Below, piece after piece: positions 1 through 6,130 of a DNA stretch of 8,348 bases. The DNA comes from Deltaproteobacteria bacterium. Its GTDB lineage: Bacteria > Desulfobacterota > DSM-4660 > Desulfatiglandales > HGW-15. A model generated the notes under the pieces. The model was not told the DNA's origin. It made no database searches and was given only the letters and a program-made list of their open reading frames with translations. Where the stretch lies: positions 1-8,348 of the forward strand of contig JAIPEI010000144.1 in the NCBI GenBank assembly GCA_021737245.1, read 5' to 3'. Each line of letters starts with the position of its first letter. Position 1 is the first letter of the stretch. The translations under genes were made by a program, and so were the position numbers.

Positions 1-39
1 GCCAATCGTCCTGCCTCGCACGGTCACCGGCTCGCTCAT
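1..39 (-). CDS. N-terminal fragment of an unidentified protein (gene runs off the left edge)
   Basis: Only the first 13 codons are inside the window, reading MSEPVTVRGRTIG. The start is supported by a strong ribosome binding site: on the minus strand GGAGG lies 5 nt before the ATG. A weak promoter-like pair sits just upstream at 70-98. The fragment is too short to assign. The early R-G-R-T-I run reminds me of N-termini of DUF4338 (DruA-like, often transposon-associated) proteins, but this is a memory-based guess and not evidence. The gene is oriented like the Mla operon but is separated from it by 192 bp, so it is probably a separate unit. Confidence 0.45.
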   Translation of the reverse strand, partial: MSEPVTVRGRTIG

Positions 40-69
40 CCTTGCCTCCAATCTCTGCTGTTTGGCAAG

Positions 70-98
70 GATATAGTCGAACCGATTTACGAACGCAA
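70..98 (-). promoter_or_regulatory. Weak candidate promoter for the left-edge gene
   Basis: On the minus strand TTGCGT (93-98) and TATATC (70-75) are separated by 17 nt. This would start transcription about 24 nt before the ATG at position 39. The -35 matches only the TTG of the consensus and the -10 matches four of six, so the call rests mainly on spacing and position. The rest of 40-231 shows nothing I can name. A 5-bp dyad at 164-177 (GATCC, AGGG loop, GGATC) has no U-tract and is not called as a terminator. Confidence 0.25.
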
Positions 99-231
99 GC
101 CCAAAATGCGCTCGCTCTCAGAAACACGTAATGCTCCCCAGAAGAACCGTCGGAAGCCGGGTCGATCCAGGGGGATCTCCACGAGCTGAAGGTCCGTGCT
201 TTTCCGTTTGGACAACCGAGCGCCCCTCCCC

Positions 232-873
232 TTATCCTCCCATGCTCAGGGCCCGGTGGAGATCCATCACGATTCGCTTCGAGATACGCTCCATGGCCCG
301 GCTCATGGCCTCGCTGACGGACTTCGGGTTCCTTCGCACGCAGGGCTCCACCTCGCGGTAAGCGTTCTGGTGAAGCACCCTGCGGCTCACGTCCGGTTCC
401 CCTTCGGCGATCAGGGTGACGCTCAAAGCCAGCACGGCCTCCCACTGCTCCGGGCCGTCCCGCTCGTAGAACTCTTCCACGATACCCTCCAGAACGCAGG
501 ACGCGGAAAACCGGGTATCCTGCGGCAGGACGGCCCGGAAGAGGCCGGACTCCCGAAGGTCGCGTGCGAGGAAGTATCCCACCATGTCTCCCGGGTTGGC
601 CCGCCACCGATGGTAGTTGTATGTGTTCCGCTCGAACGCGCTCTCGCGGTAGACGATCCGGTCCGTGTTGTAGGCAGGAGCCACGCTGAACCGCTCCAGG
701 CGGATCACCGCCTGAACGGGCTCCAGCGCCTGGAAGGCAGGGGCCTCATACTCGAGCACATAGTAATCGACCCGATCCTGCGGCTTTCCCATGCCGGAGC
801 AGCCCCCCGCCGCGATGGCCAGGACGATCCCCCACACCCATAACCGCTTTGTCTTTCTCATGACCGTATCCAT
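232..873 (-). CDS. ABC-type transport auxiliary lipoprotein, PqiC-like (ABC_trans_aux family)
   Basis: This is a 213-residue lipoprotein of the family that accompanies MCE-type lipid transporters (PqiC relatives, DUF330/PF03886). Such proteins sit at the inner face of the outer membrane and are thought to dock the MCE protein. A positively charged start and a hydrophobic run end in AAGGC, so Cys25 is the probable lipidated residue. Ser at +2 argues for outer-membrane sorting. The mature part has family-like signatures: YYVLEYEAP near residues 37-45, NTDRIVYRES at 69-78 and the HRWRANPGDM stretch at 88-97. It is the last gene of the mla unit, 58 bp after mlaD. A second ATG at codon 5 has a more conventional signal-peptide start, with AAGGA about 11 nt upstream, and may be the true start (209 residues). 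The exact substrate is not visible. Confidence 0.85.
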   Translation of the reverse strand: MDTVMRKTKRLWVWGIVLAIAAGGCSGMGKPQDRVDYYVLEYEAPAFQALEPVQAVIRLERFSVAPAYNTDRIVYRESAFERNTYNYHRWRANPGDMVGYFLARDLRESGLFRAVLPQDTRFSASCVLEGIVEEFYERDGPEQWEAVLALSVTLIAEGEPDVSRRVLHQNAYREVEPCVRRNPKSVSEAMSRAMERISKRIVMDLHRALSMGG

Positions 874-897
874 CCTTTCAGGGAGTCTTCAGCCGCT

Positions 898-915
898 CCC
901 GGGCTCGTTCCCGGG
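898..915 (-). repeat. Small hairpin between mlaD and the lipoprotein gene
   Basis: CCCGGG, a 6-nt spacer (CTCGTT on the plus strand) and a second CCCGGG form a perfect 6-bp GC stem in the 58-bp gap. No U-tract follows on the transcribed strand, so it is not a classical terminator. It could slow ribosomes or protect mRNA ends and lower expression of the last gene, or it may be chance in GC-rich DNA. Confidence 0.3.
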
Positions 916-931
916 TTTCCGCCCGATTCCT

Positions 932-1960
932 CTAGGGTTCCGGCTCCACCTCGCGGCGGGGAGGCGGATCGCCGAACAGCAGCTCGGAAGGCTGGTCAGC
1001 CAATGTCTGGGTGACCCGCTCAAGATTCTCGGAGGCGCTTTGCAGATTCTGGGCGGTGTGGATCAGGTAGCGCCTGAGCTCGGCGATGGACGCGTCGGTG
1101 CGCCCGGCCACGTCGGTCCCCTTCTCCATGAGCCGGTTGGCGCTCCCCATGGCCCGCGCGAAATCATCCAGCGCATTCATGATGGTCGTACGCTTCTCGC
1201 TCACGATCTCATCCACTCGGGAGAGGGCGGTGTCCGCCGTGGTCACCGTACGGTCTGCATTCCCGAAGAGCTCGTCCATGGAAACGACGGCGTCTTCCAC
1301 GGAATCGACGATTCGATTCCACCGCTCCGGATCCAGGATGCGGTTCACGTCCTGCATGGTCTCCCGGATGCCCTTGGAGAGCTCCTTGACCTCGGCGTGG
1401 GCCACGCCCTGGTTGACCCTGCCCAGGGCGTCCGTGGCCGAGTCGAGGGTCGTCTTGATCCGCGCCGAGATCCCGCCGAGATCGAGATCCTTGACCTGAT
1501 TGATCACGTCGTCGATCCCCTGCATGATCTCGCTGATATCGGAGGGTTTGGAAGGGATCACGTGGTGCGGGGTCGGGAAGTCGAGCTTCAGCGTCTGGAT
1601 TTGCTCCCCCGCCTCGATCCGGTCGAGCTCGACGAACATGAGTCCCGTGATGCCCACGTTCTTGAGCTGGGCCACGATGTTCTCCTCGATCTTTTCCACG
1701 CCTTCGATCTTGAGCACCACCTCGATCAGCTTGGAGTCCGGGGCCACCTCGATATTCTCAACGCGCCCGACCGAAACCCCGCGATACTTCACGGGGGAAT
1801 CGACATCCAGACCCTGCACGGATTCATTGAAGTAGGTGACGTACAGATCGCCTTTCTGGAACAGGCTCGACATGCCGATCATGAGAATCCCGAACAGGGC
1901 GATGCCCATGCCCACCAGGACGAACAGACCGACGCTGAACTTGGTTTTCTGTGACGCCAT
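932..1960 (-). CDS. mlaD: MCE-domain lipid transport protein MlaD (long form)
   Basis: This is the substrate-binding MCE subunit of an Mla-type phospholipid ABC transporter, anchored in the inner membrane with its bulk in the periplasm. It has 342 residues. A short basic N-terminus is followed by one membrane helix at about 8-30. The MCE domain covers about 38-115 and includes the hallmark run VKYRGVSVGRVENIEV near 56-71. A long, mostly helical segment at about 140-320 follows, then a proline-rich tail with PSELLFG at 324-330. E. coli MlaD is about 180 residues, so the helical C-terminal part is extra; it resembles longer MCE proteins that build a channel or needle across the periplasm. The start is well supported by GGAGGGTGA about 7 nt before the ATG. 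It follows mlaF by 26 bp and precedes the PqiC-like lipoprotein gene. Confidence 0.92.
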   Translation of the reverse strand: MASQKTKFSVGLFVLVGMGIALFGILMIGMSSLFQKGDLYVTYFNESVQGLDVDSPVKYRGVSVGRVENIEVAPDSKLIEVVLKIEGVEKIEENIVAQLKNVGITGLMFVELDRIEAGEQIQTLKLDFPTPHHVIPSKPSDISEIMQGIDDVINQVKDLDLGGISARIKTTLDSATDALGRVNQGVAHAEVKELSKGIRETMQDVNRILDPERWNRIVDSVEDAVVSMDELFGNADRTVTTADTALSRVDEIVSEKRTTIMNALDDFARAMGSANRLMEKGTDVAGRTDASIAELRRYLIHTAQNLQSASENLERVTQTLADQPSELLFGDPPPRREVEPEP

Positions 1961-1986
1961 GAACGATCACCCTCCAGGCCCGGGAC

Positions 1987-2745
1987 TCAGGCTTCGGCTC
2001 GGCGGTTGAAGAACTGTTTCACGAATCGGTTCTGGCTGTGCTCTCGAAGATACTCGGGATCCCCCTCCGCGATGATCCCTTTTACCCGCTTGTCGAGCAT
2101 GATGACGCGGTGAGCCACCGCGAAAATGCTCGCCAGCTCATGGGTTACGATCACCATGGTGGTCCCGAGGTTTCGATTGAGTTGAATGATCAGGTTGTCC
2201 AGCCCGGCCGAGGTCACGGGATCGAGGCCCGCCGACGGCTCGTCGAAAAAAAGGATCTTCGGGTTGAGCGCCATGGCCCGGGCCAGGCCCGCCCGCTTTT
2301 GCATCCCTCCGCTGATCTCGGATGGGAGATGGTTTTCGAAGCCGTCGAGCTGCACCAGGCCCAGCTTCATCTTGATGAGAGCCGCCATGGAGTCAGGCGG
2401 AAGATCCGTGTACTCGCCGATGGGAAGACCCACGTTCTCGGCCAGGGTCATGGAGCCGAAAAGCGCACCGCCCTGGTAGCTGATCCCGATCTTTTGAAGG
2501 ATCCGGTGAAACGTCTCCTCGTTGCACCTCGAGATGTCGTCCCCGTCGATGATCACCTCTCCGGTCATGGGAGGGATGAGGCCGATCAAGTGCTTGAGAA
2601 GTGTGCTCTTTCCGCATCCGCTGCCTCCCAGAATGACGAAGATCTCACCCTCGTGGACATCGAAGGAGACGTCGTGAAGGATCACGGCATCCTCTCCGTA
2701 TCCCGCGGTCAGGTTCCTGACCTTGATGATCGCGTTACGCGTCAT
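1987..2745 (-). CDS. mlaF: Phospholipid ABC transporter ATP-binding protein MlaF
   Basis: This is the cytoplasmic ATPase subunit (252 residues) that powers the MlaE permease. All motifs are intact: Walker A GGSGCGKS at 40-47, Q-loop Gln91, ABC signature SGGMQKR at 145-151, Walker B ILFFDEP at 164-170 with catalytic Glu169, D-loop SAGLD at 171-175 and switch His201. The SGGMQKRAGLARA run and the C-terminal RFVKQFF are typical of the MlaF branch rather than of general importers. The initiation context is odd: the nearest Shine-Dalgarno-like GGGAG lies about 14 nt upstream, with a run of U in between. The ATG also overlaps the stop of a 20-codon reading frame (2742-2804) as ATGA. No better downstream start exists before the conserved NLTAGYG. 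It lies between the purine-rich tract and mlaD. Confidence 0.94.
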   Translation of the reverse strand: MTRNAIIKVRNLTAGYGEDAVILHDVSFDVHEGEIFVILGGSGCGKSTLLKHLIGLIPPMTGEVIIDGDDISRCNEETFHRILQKIGISYQGGALFGSMTLAENVGLPIGEYTDLPPDSMAALIKMKLGLVQLDGFENHLPSEISGGMQKRAGLARAMALNPKILFFDEPSAGLDPVTSAGLDNLIIQLNRNLGTTMVIVTHELASIFAVAHRVIMLDKRVKGIIAEGDPEYLREHSQNRFVKQFFNRRAEA

Positions 2746-2754
2746 AAAAAATTG

Positions 2755-2906
2755 GTGTCTCCCGCCTCTTTGTCTTCCCTAACTTTCCCGACTCTCACTC
2801 TCATATCTTTCTTTCTTTATCTTTTTTTCCTCTTTCCTCTCACCTCTTTCCTCTCACCTCTCATCTCTTTGTCTTTTCCTTTCCTCTCGCCTCTTTTCTC
2901 TCGGCC
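2755..2906. repeat. Polypurine/polypyrimidine low-complexity tract with a 14-bp tandem repeat
   Basis: The mlaE-mlaF gap is almost pure pyrimidine on the plus strand, so the operon mRNA is almost pure purine here. The tract contains two exact adjacent copies of TTTCCTCTCACCTC (2833-2846 and 2847-2860), a TTTC microsatellite near 2807-2818 and a T7 run at 2822-2828. The mRNA therefore carries many GAGG and AGAGG Shine-Dalgarno-like words without a well-placed start codon. Two tiny frames occur in it (2817-2864, 15 codons; 2742-2804, 20 codons), with no clear ribosome sites. The composition is utterly unlike the flanking GC-rich genes. Such tracts can form triplex (H-) DNA. Confidence 0.85.
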
Positions 2907-4052
2907 TTACCCCCAGTACACCCGGATCACGGCGAAGATCGAATCCGCCAGGATGATCAGGAACAGGCTGCTCACCACGGCGGACGTGGCGGCCTGTCCC
3001 ACGGAGTCCGCACCTCCCCGGACCTGGAACCCCCTCAGGCAGCCGACCCAGACGATGAGCATGGCAAAGACCCCGCTCTTGACGAAGCTCCACACGATGT
3101 CGCGAAGCTCAAGGAACCGGATCGTTTCATTCATGTAGGCACTGGGGGTGAGGTCCAGCATGAACACGCCCACCAGCATGCCCCCGGCGATGGAGAACAG
3201 GTCGGAGAACATGGTGAGAAGCGGGACCATCACGGTCGCCGCGATCAGCTTGGGCATCACCAGGAACCGCGTCGGGTCGAACCCCATGGTGAACAGGGCG
3301 TCCACCTCTTCGGACACCTTCATGGTGCCGATCTCCGCCGCGAACGCGGAACCGGAGCGTCCGGCCACGATGATCGCCGTCATCACGGGACCCAGCTCCC
3401 TCACCATGGCCACGGCCACCAGGGAGGCCACGTAGATGTCCGCGCCGAACTGCTTCAGCTGCACCGAGGACATGAAAGCGAGGATCATGCCGAGGAGCAT
3501 GCTGATCAGCCCCACGATGGGCAGGGCATCGAACCCGGTCTTCTGCATGGTGAGCAGGGTTTCCTCCCTGCGGAGCGACCGGGGTTGGAGGATGACATGC
3601 ACCAGGGCCAGGCACACGGATCCGAGGAAGGAAACCATGTACCGCATGTCATTGGCCTGGTCGATGGCGGCGCCGCCGAGACGCTCGAACACGTTCGGCT
3701 TGGGTTTTTTGGCCAGCACCACGTCCCGGCGGGCCTTGTCGAACTGGAACACGGTGAGGACACGCTGGATGTTCTCACTCGCATTCTTGAGATAGAACCC
3801 GCCCTTGGACGATTCCATCTCCTCCCGAAGCTCCAGAAGGACCAGGGAGCCGAAATCGTCCATGTAGCTCACCTCCCCGAGGTCCACCGTCAGGGAGGGA
3901 GGGACTCCCTGAGCGAGCAGGGCCCGGGCCCCCCGGATCATATCTCCGGCCCGGTCCGCGTCCATTCGACCTTGAATGGCAAGGATTACGCCCCCGTCAT
4001 CCCGGCGTTCCACCTGGAATGAGGAGGGCAGCATGTTTTTCCGGTTCTTCAT
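2907..4052 (-). CDS. mlaE: STAS-MlaE fusion, lipid ABC transporter permease
   Basis: This is the inner-membrane permease of the Mla transporter with its STAS partner fused in front (381 residues). In E. coli these roles are split between MlaB and MlaE. The STAS domain spans about 12-112; its usual phosphoacceptor region reads YMDDFGSL (63-70), with Asp/Phe where anti-sigma-antagonist-type STAS proteins have Ser, so phospho-switching is unlikely. The permease (about 130-381) has the MlaE hallmark RELGPV at 218-223, followed by AGRSGSAFAAEIGT at 230-243 and the MKVSEEVDAL coupling segment, then several hydrophobic helices. The Shine-Dalgarno before the ATG is poor. The ATG overlaps the stop of a 24-codon upstream frame as ATGA, which suggests translational coupling. 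An alternative ATG at codon 7 is no better. The gene lies 74 bp after the CNB-PAS gene, presumably in the same transcript. Confidence 0.92.
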   Translation of the reverse strand: MKNRKNMLPSSFQVERRDDGGVILAIQGRMDADRAGDMIRGARALLAQGVPPSLTVDLGEVSYMDDFGSLVLLELREEMESSKGGFYLKNASENIQRVLTVFQFDKARRDVVLAKKPKPNVFERLGGAAIDQANDMRYMVSFLGSVCLALVHVILQPRSLRREETLLTMQKTGFDALPIVGLISMLLGMILAFMSSVQLKQFGADIYVASLVAVAMVRELGPVMTAIIVAGRSGSAFAAEIGTMKVSEEVDALFTMGFDPTRFLVMPKLIAATVMVPLLTMFSDLFSIAGGMLVGVFMLDLTPSAYMNETIRFLELRDIVWSFVKSGVFAMLIVWVGCLRGFQVRGGADSVGQAATSAVVSSLFLIILADSIFAVIRVYWG

Positions 4053-4123
4053 GGGCCTGTACAGGGCGGCTGGGCGCCTTCGAAATGATTCGTTTTCAGT
4101 AATCGCTTTCGCAGGGCTTTCAT
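4049..4123 (-). CDS. Possible 24-codon leader ORF coupled to mlaE
   Basis: A small frame beginning MKALRKRLLK and ending in PPCTGP starts 3 bp after the stop of the CNB-PAS gene. It ends with a TGA that overlaps the mlaE start as ATGA. AAGGA lies about 10 nt before its ATG, inside the end of the upstream gene. It fills the whole 74-bp gap, and mlaE itself has a poor ribosome site, so a role in carrying ribosomes to mlaE by reinitiation is plausible. It matches no protein I know and may be chance. Its peptide is basic at the start and has no clear membrane segment. Confidence 0.25.
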   Translation of the reverse strand: MKALRKRLLKTNHFEGAQPPCTGP

Positions 4124-4126
4124 CGA

Positions 4127-5440
4127 TCAGGGTTCCTTGAACCGAAACAGGGCCAGACCCTCCTCGTCGATCCCGTAGTCGGTCTCCAGCTTCTCCGTGT
4201 CCATCTGAAACAGGAGCCAGCCCAGAAAACGACCGTTCCGCTTCATCTCGAACGCGACCTCGATCCCGCGGTACCCCATAGGATGCTCGCGGCTGACGCG
4301 ATACAACGTGAGCACCCGATGGATCGAGTCCTTCGGCCCTTGAAACGGAATGCCGGCATAGCTGTTCCCAACCATGTCCTCCAGCTCTTCATCGTCCATC
4401 TCGACGTTGTAAGCGTTGAAAACGCGCTTCTCATCGTTCAGGAGAACCAGACCCAGGTAGGGGGTCACCTCGGTCTCCTGGACCTCGAAAAACTCCCGCA
4501 TGAGCTTGCCGGTTTTGGCCCGGTCATCGGTCTCGAAGGCGTCGATGAGTAGGGAGCGGAGCAGCATGAAGTCCTTGGCCAGCAGGTTCTTCAACTCCTG
4601 TCTCTTCGTGTCCACCGGAAGGTACCCCTTGGTGAAGTAGGGGTACCCCACAAAAACCCCTCCGGCCACGAGGCCGGCGAGCAGGATCAGGGGGATCACC
4701 CAGTTTCGGATCCTGCGGTATCTTCGCTCCATCTTCCGGGCGTCCGTGACGTCCCGGCCGATGGAGAGAACTCCCTGAAAGTTGTGGTGGCCGTCATAGA
4801 GCACATTCATGCTGGTGGAGATGTAGCGCAGCCCTTTCTGGGGGTGCTTCACCCTCAGAACGCGCTCCTGCACGGCGAACCGCTCCTGCACCTCGGACAG
4901 GTACTCGCGGTACCGTTCGGGGTCTTCGTAGATCTCCTCCACGGAGCGGTGCCGCATGTCGTCCCAGTCCCGGCCGTAAAGCTTGGTGGCGGCGGCGTTC
5001 CACGACAGGATCTTTCCCTCCCTGTCGGTGAGAACCACCGCGTCAGGCAGCTGATCGTAGAACTCGTTGAGCCCGTAAACAACCTGGCTCGTCTCGTCGA
5101 GCCGCTTGGCCAGGTATCGGCTGATCTCCCACACGACCTCGGGACTGTCGCTCAGGATCGCCTTAATCCTGTCGGGCGGGATGACAACGGCCTTGACCCT
5201 GGTCCGGGCCTTCACCGTCGCGGTGCGCCTGGACTCCAGGAAAAGGCTCATCTCCCCGAACAGGGCCCCTTGCTCGCGGATCTCGGAGATCTTCTTCTGG
5301 CCCTTGAGCACGTCCAGCTCCCCGGACACCAGAATGTAGAGGTCCTTGCTGGCATCGTTCTCGAGGAACAGGATCTGCCCCGCCTCGAACTCCCGCTGGT
5401 ACTGCTTCATGTCCGGGTTGTTGATCAGGTGGTCCAGCAT
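4127..5440 (-). CDS. Membrane protein with cyclic-nucleotide-binding and PAS domains and a C-terminal extracytoplasmic domain
   Basis: This 437-residue protein heads the mla transcription unit. Residues about 12-118 are a cyclic-nucleotide-binding (CRP-like) domain. Its phosphate-binding cassette keeps GE (62-63) and RTA (72-74), so ligand binding is plausible. Residues about 122-236 are a PAS domain (QLPDAVVLTDREGKILSWN at 130-148, closing with GVLSIGRDVTDARK). A very basic stretch (235-245) precedes one membrane helix at about 247-268, so by the positive-inside rule the N-terminal sensors are cytoplasmic and residues 270-437 are outside. That C-terminal part (a helix, then LGLVLLNDEKRVFNAYN and RNGRFLGWLLFQMD) looks Cache-like to me, which is inference. 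There is no kinase, GGDEF, phosphatase, methyl-accepting or DNA-binding domain. AGGCGGTG lies 7 nt before the ATG. A role in controlling the lipid transporter is inferred from position only. Confidence 0.85.
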   Translation of the reverse strand: MLDHLINNPDMKQYQREFEAGQILFLENDASKDLYILVSGELDVLKGQKKISEIREQGALFGEMSLFLESRRTATVKARTRVKAVVIPPDRIKAILSDSPEVVWEISRYLAKRLDETSQVVYGLNEFYDQLPDAVVLTDREGKILSWNAAATKLYGRDWDDMRHRSVEEIYEDPERYREYLSEVQERFAVQERVLRVKHPQKGLRYISTSMNVLYDGHHNFQGVLSIGRDVTDARKMERRYRRIRNWVIPLILLAGLVAGGVFVGYPYFTKGYLPVDTKRQELKNLLAKDFMLLRSLLIDAFETDDRAKTGKLMREFFEVQETEVTPYLGLVLLNDEKRVFNAYNVEMDDEELEDMVGNSYAGIPFQGPKDSIHRVLTLYRVSREHPMGYRGIEVAFEMKRNGRFLGWLLFQMDTEKLETDYGIDEEGLALFRFKEP

Positions 5441-5605
5441 GGCAAGGCACCGCCTTTCCCTGGTTTTCGCTGCATCGATCCCTGAGTGAAGCCGTGGGCG
5501 TCGGGGCGACCCATGAGGCGACGCCCGCGGGGGGCCCGCGGAGCCCCCTCTGCGGAAACAGGCCGGATTCCCTTGTCTTGGGAGCTCCCGAGGAGGGAGA
5601 ACGAC
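5441..5605 (-). promoter_or_regulatory. Structured 5' leader of the CNB-PAS/mla operon
   Basis: The predicted transcript start near 5605 leaves about 165 untranslated nt. Three dyads are visible: an 8-bp stem GGGCGTCG/CGACGCCC at 5496-5503 and 5519-5526 with a 15-nt loop; CCGCGG at 5525-5530 and 5536-5541 with a 5-nt loop, sharing two bases with the first stem so the two compete; and the perfect palindrome GGGAGCTCCC at 5580-5589. None matches a riboswitch class I know and none has a U-tract. The leader could hold a structural control element or an operator, or be incidental GC-rich structure. Confidence 0.35.
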
Positions 5606-5611
5606 AGGGCG

Positions 5612-5640
5612 AGTATAGGGAAACGGCGTCAGGGAGTCAA
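5612..5640 (-). promoter_or_regulatory. Sigma70-type promoter of the CNB-PAS/mla operon
   Basis: On the minus strand the -35 TTGACT (5635-5640) and the -10 TATACT (5612-5617) each match five of six consensus bases and are exactly 17 nt apart. This is the best promoter in the window. The start would be near 5605. Just upstream of the -35 lies a near-exact direct repeat (5650-5674). The position explains expression of the whole minus-strand unit from 5440 down to 232 and separates it from the BON gene upstream. Confidence 0.7.
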
Positions 5641-5649
5641 GAAAGACAA

Positions 5650-5674
5650 GAGCCTTTCGACTGTGAGCTTTCGA
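5650..5674 (-). repeat. Direct repeat upstream of the -35 element
   Basis: On the minus strand TCGAAAGCTC (5665-5674) and TCGAAAGGCTC (5650-5660) repeat at about 15-bp spacing. They lie about 45 to 70 bp before the predicted transcription start. Two half-sites upstream of a promoter are a usual arrangement for an activator or response regulator. No specific regulator can be named. Confidence 0.35.
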
Positions 5675-5725
5675 TGTGATATGGCGGGCTTCGATCCACC
5701 TGGACCTCCCCCGGGATCGGGGCCG

Positions 5726-5742
5726 GGTCCGGATGGCGGACC
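5726..5742 (-). other. Small hairpin after the BON gene, not a canonical terminator
   Basis: A 6-bp stem GGTCCG/CGGACC (5726-5731 and 5737-5742) with a 5-nt loop lies a few bases after the BON gene stop. It is followed by GC-rich sequence instead of a U-tract, so intrinsic termination is doubtful. Read-through into the mla operon or Rho-dependent ending are both possible. Confidence 0.3.
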
Positions 5743-5746
5743 GGGG

Positions 5747-6061
5747 TCACTTCACCTTGAGGAGGTTGTTCACCTTCTTGACGCCCAGGGTCTCCCGGGC
5801 GATCCGCCCGGCCCGCTCACGCTGCTCCGGAACGTTCACGGCCCCCGTCAGGGTAACCTCGCCCTGAAAGGTGTCCACGCTGATGGCAAAGCCCTGGAGC
5901 ACTGAATCCTTGATCAGCTTGGCCTTGACCTTTGTCGTAATCGTGCCGTCGTCCACCACCTGGCCCGCGCTCCGGCCGGCCGGCGTGGCGCACGCGGCCA
6001 GGGTGAGAGCAAACGCCAGGCAGCACACAATCGCCACACACTGCTTGAACCTTGTCTGCAT
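5747..6061 (-). CDS. Small BON-domain lipoprotein
   Basis: This is a 104-residue envelope protein. A signal peptide (MQTRFKQC then a hydrophobic run) ends in LTLAAC, making Cys24 the likely lipidated residue. The rest is one BON domain at about 40-104, with the typical VKAKLIKD, VSVDTFQGEVTLTG-like (here ISVDTFQGEVTLTG) and GVKKVNNLLKV segments. BON domains, as in OsmY and DolP, bind phospholipid or help outer-membrane integrity; a specific role here is unknown. I chose the ATG at 6061 because GGAGG lies 7 nt upstream and the signal peptide then has normal length. A longer frame starts at 6088 (113 residues) with a poorer context. It lies upstream of the mla unit on the same strand but is separated from it by a strong promoter. 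The lipid-related theme is suggestive only. Confidence 0.85.
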   Translation of the reverse strand: MQTRFKQCVAIVCCLAFALTLAACATPAGRSAGQVVDDGTITTKVKAKLIKDSVLQGFAISVDTFQGEVTLTGAVNVPEQRERAGRIARETLGVKKVNNLLKVK

Positions 6062-6130
6062 CCTCAGTCCTCCTCGTCTTGGTCTCATGGGATCCTCAGC
6101 CGGACACCGGACCGAATCTCATTGAAGATC

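Noticed and set aside
791..1954. 387-codon plus-strand frame
   Set aside because: It is rich in His, Asp, Gly and Leu in the pattern of an antisense shadow, lies opposite mlaD and has no recognisable domain.
2833..2860. Tandem 14-mers considered as a CRISPR or phage attachment repeat
   Set aside because: There are only two adjacent copies with no spacers, inside a broader low-complexity tract, and no integrase or cas gene nearby.
2038..3138. 366-codon plus-strand frame with a hydrophobic-looking end
   Set aside because: It is antisense to mlaF and mlaE, whose motifs are complete. The hydrophobic stretch is only the translated CT-rich tract.
5425..5514. 29-codon frame (MGRPDAHGF start) overlapping the CNB-PAS start
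   Set aside because: No Shine-Dalgarno is present, its start lies inside a predicted stem-loop, and there is no stop-start overlap with the real gene.
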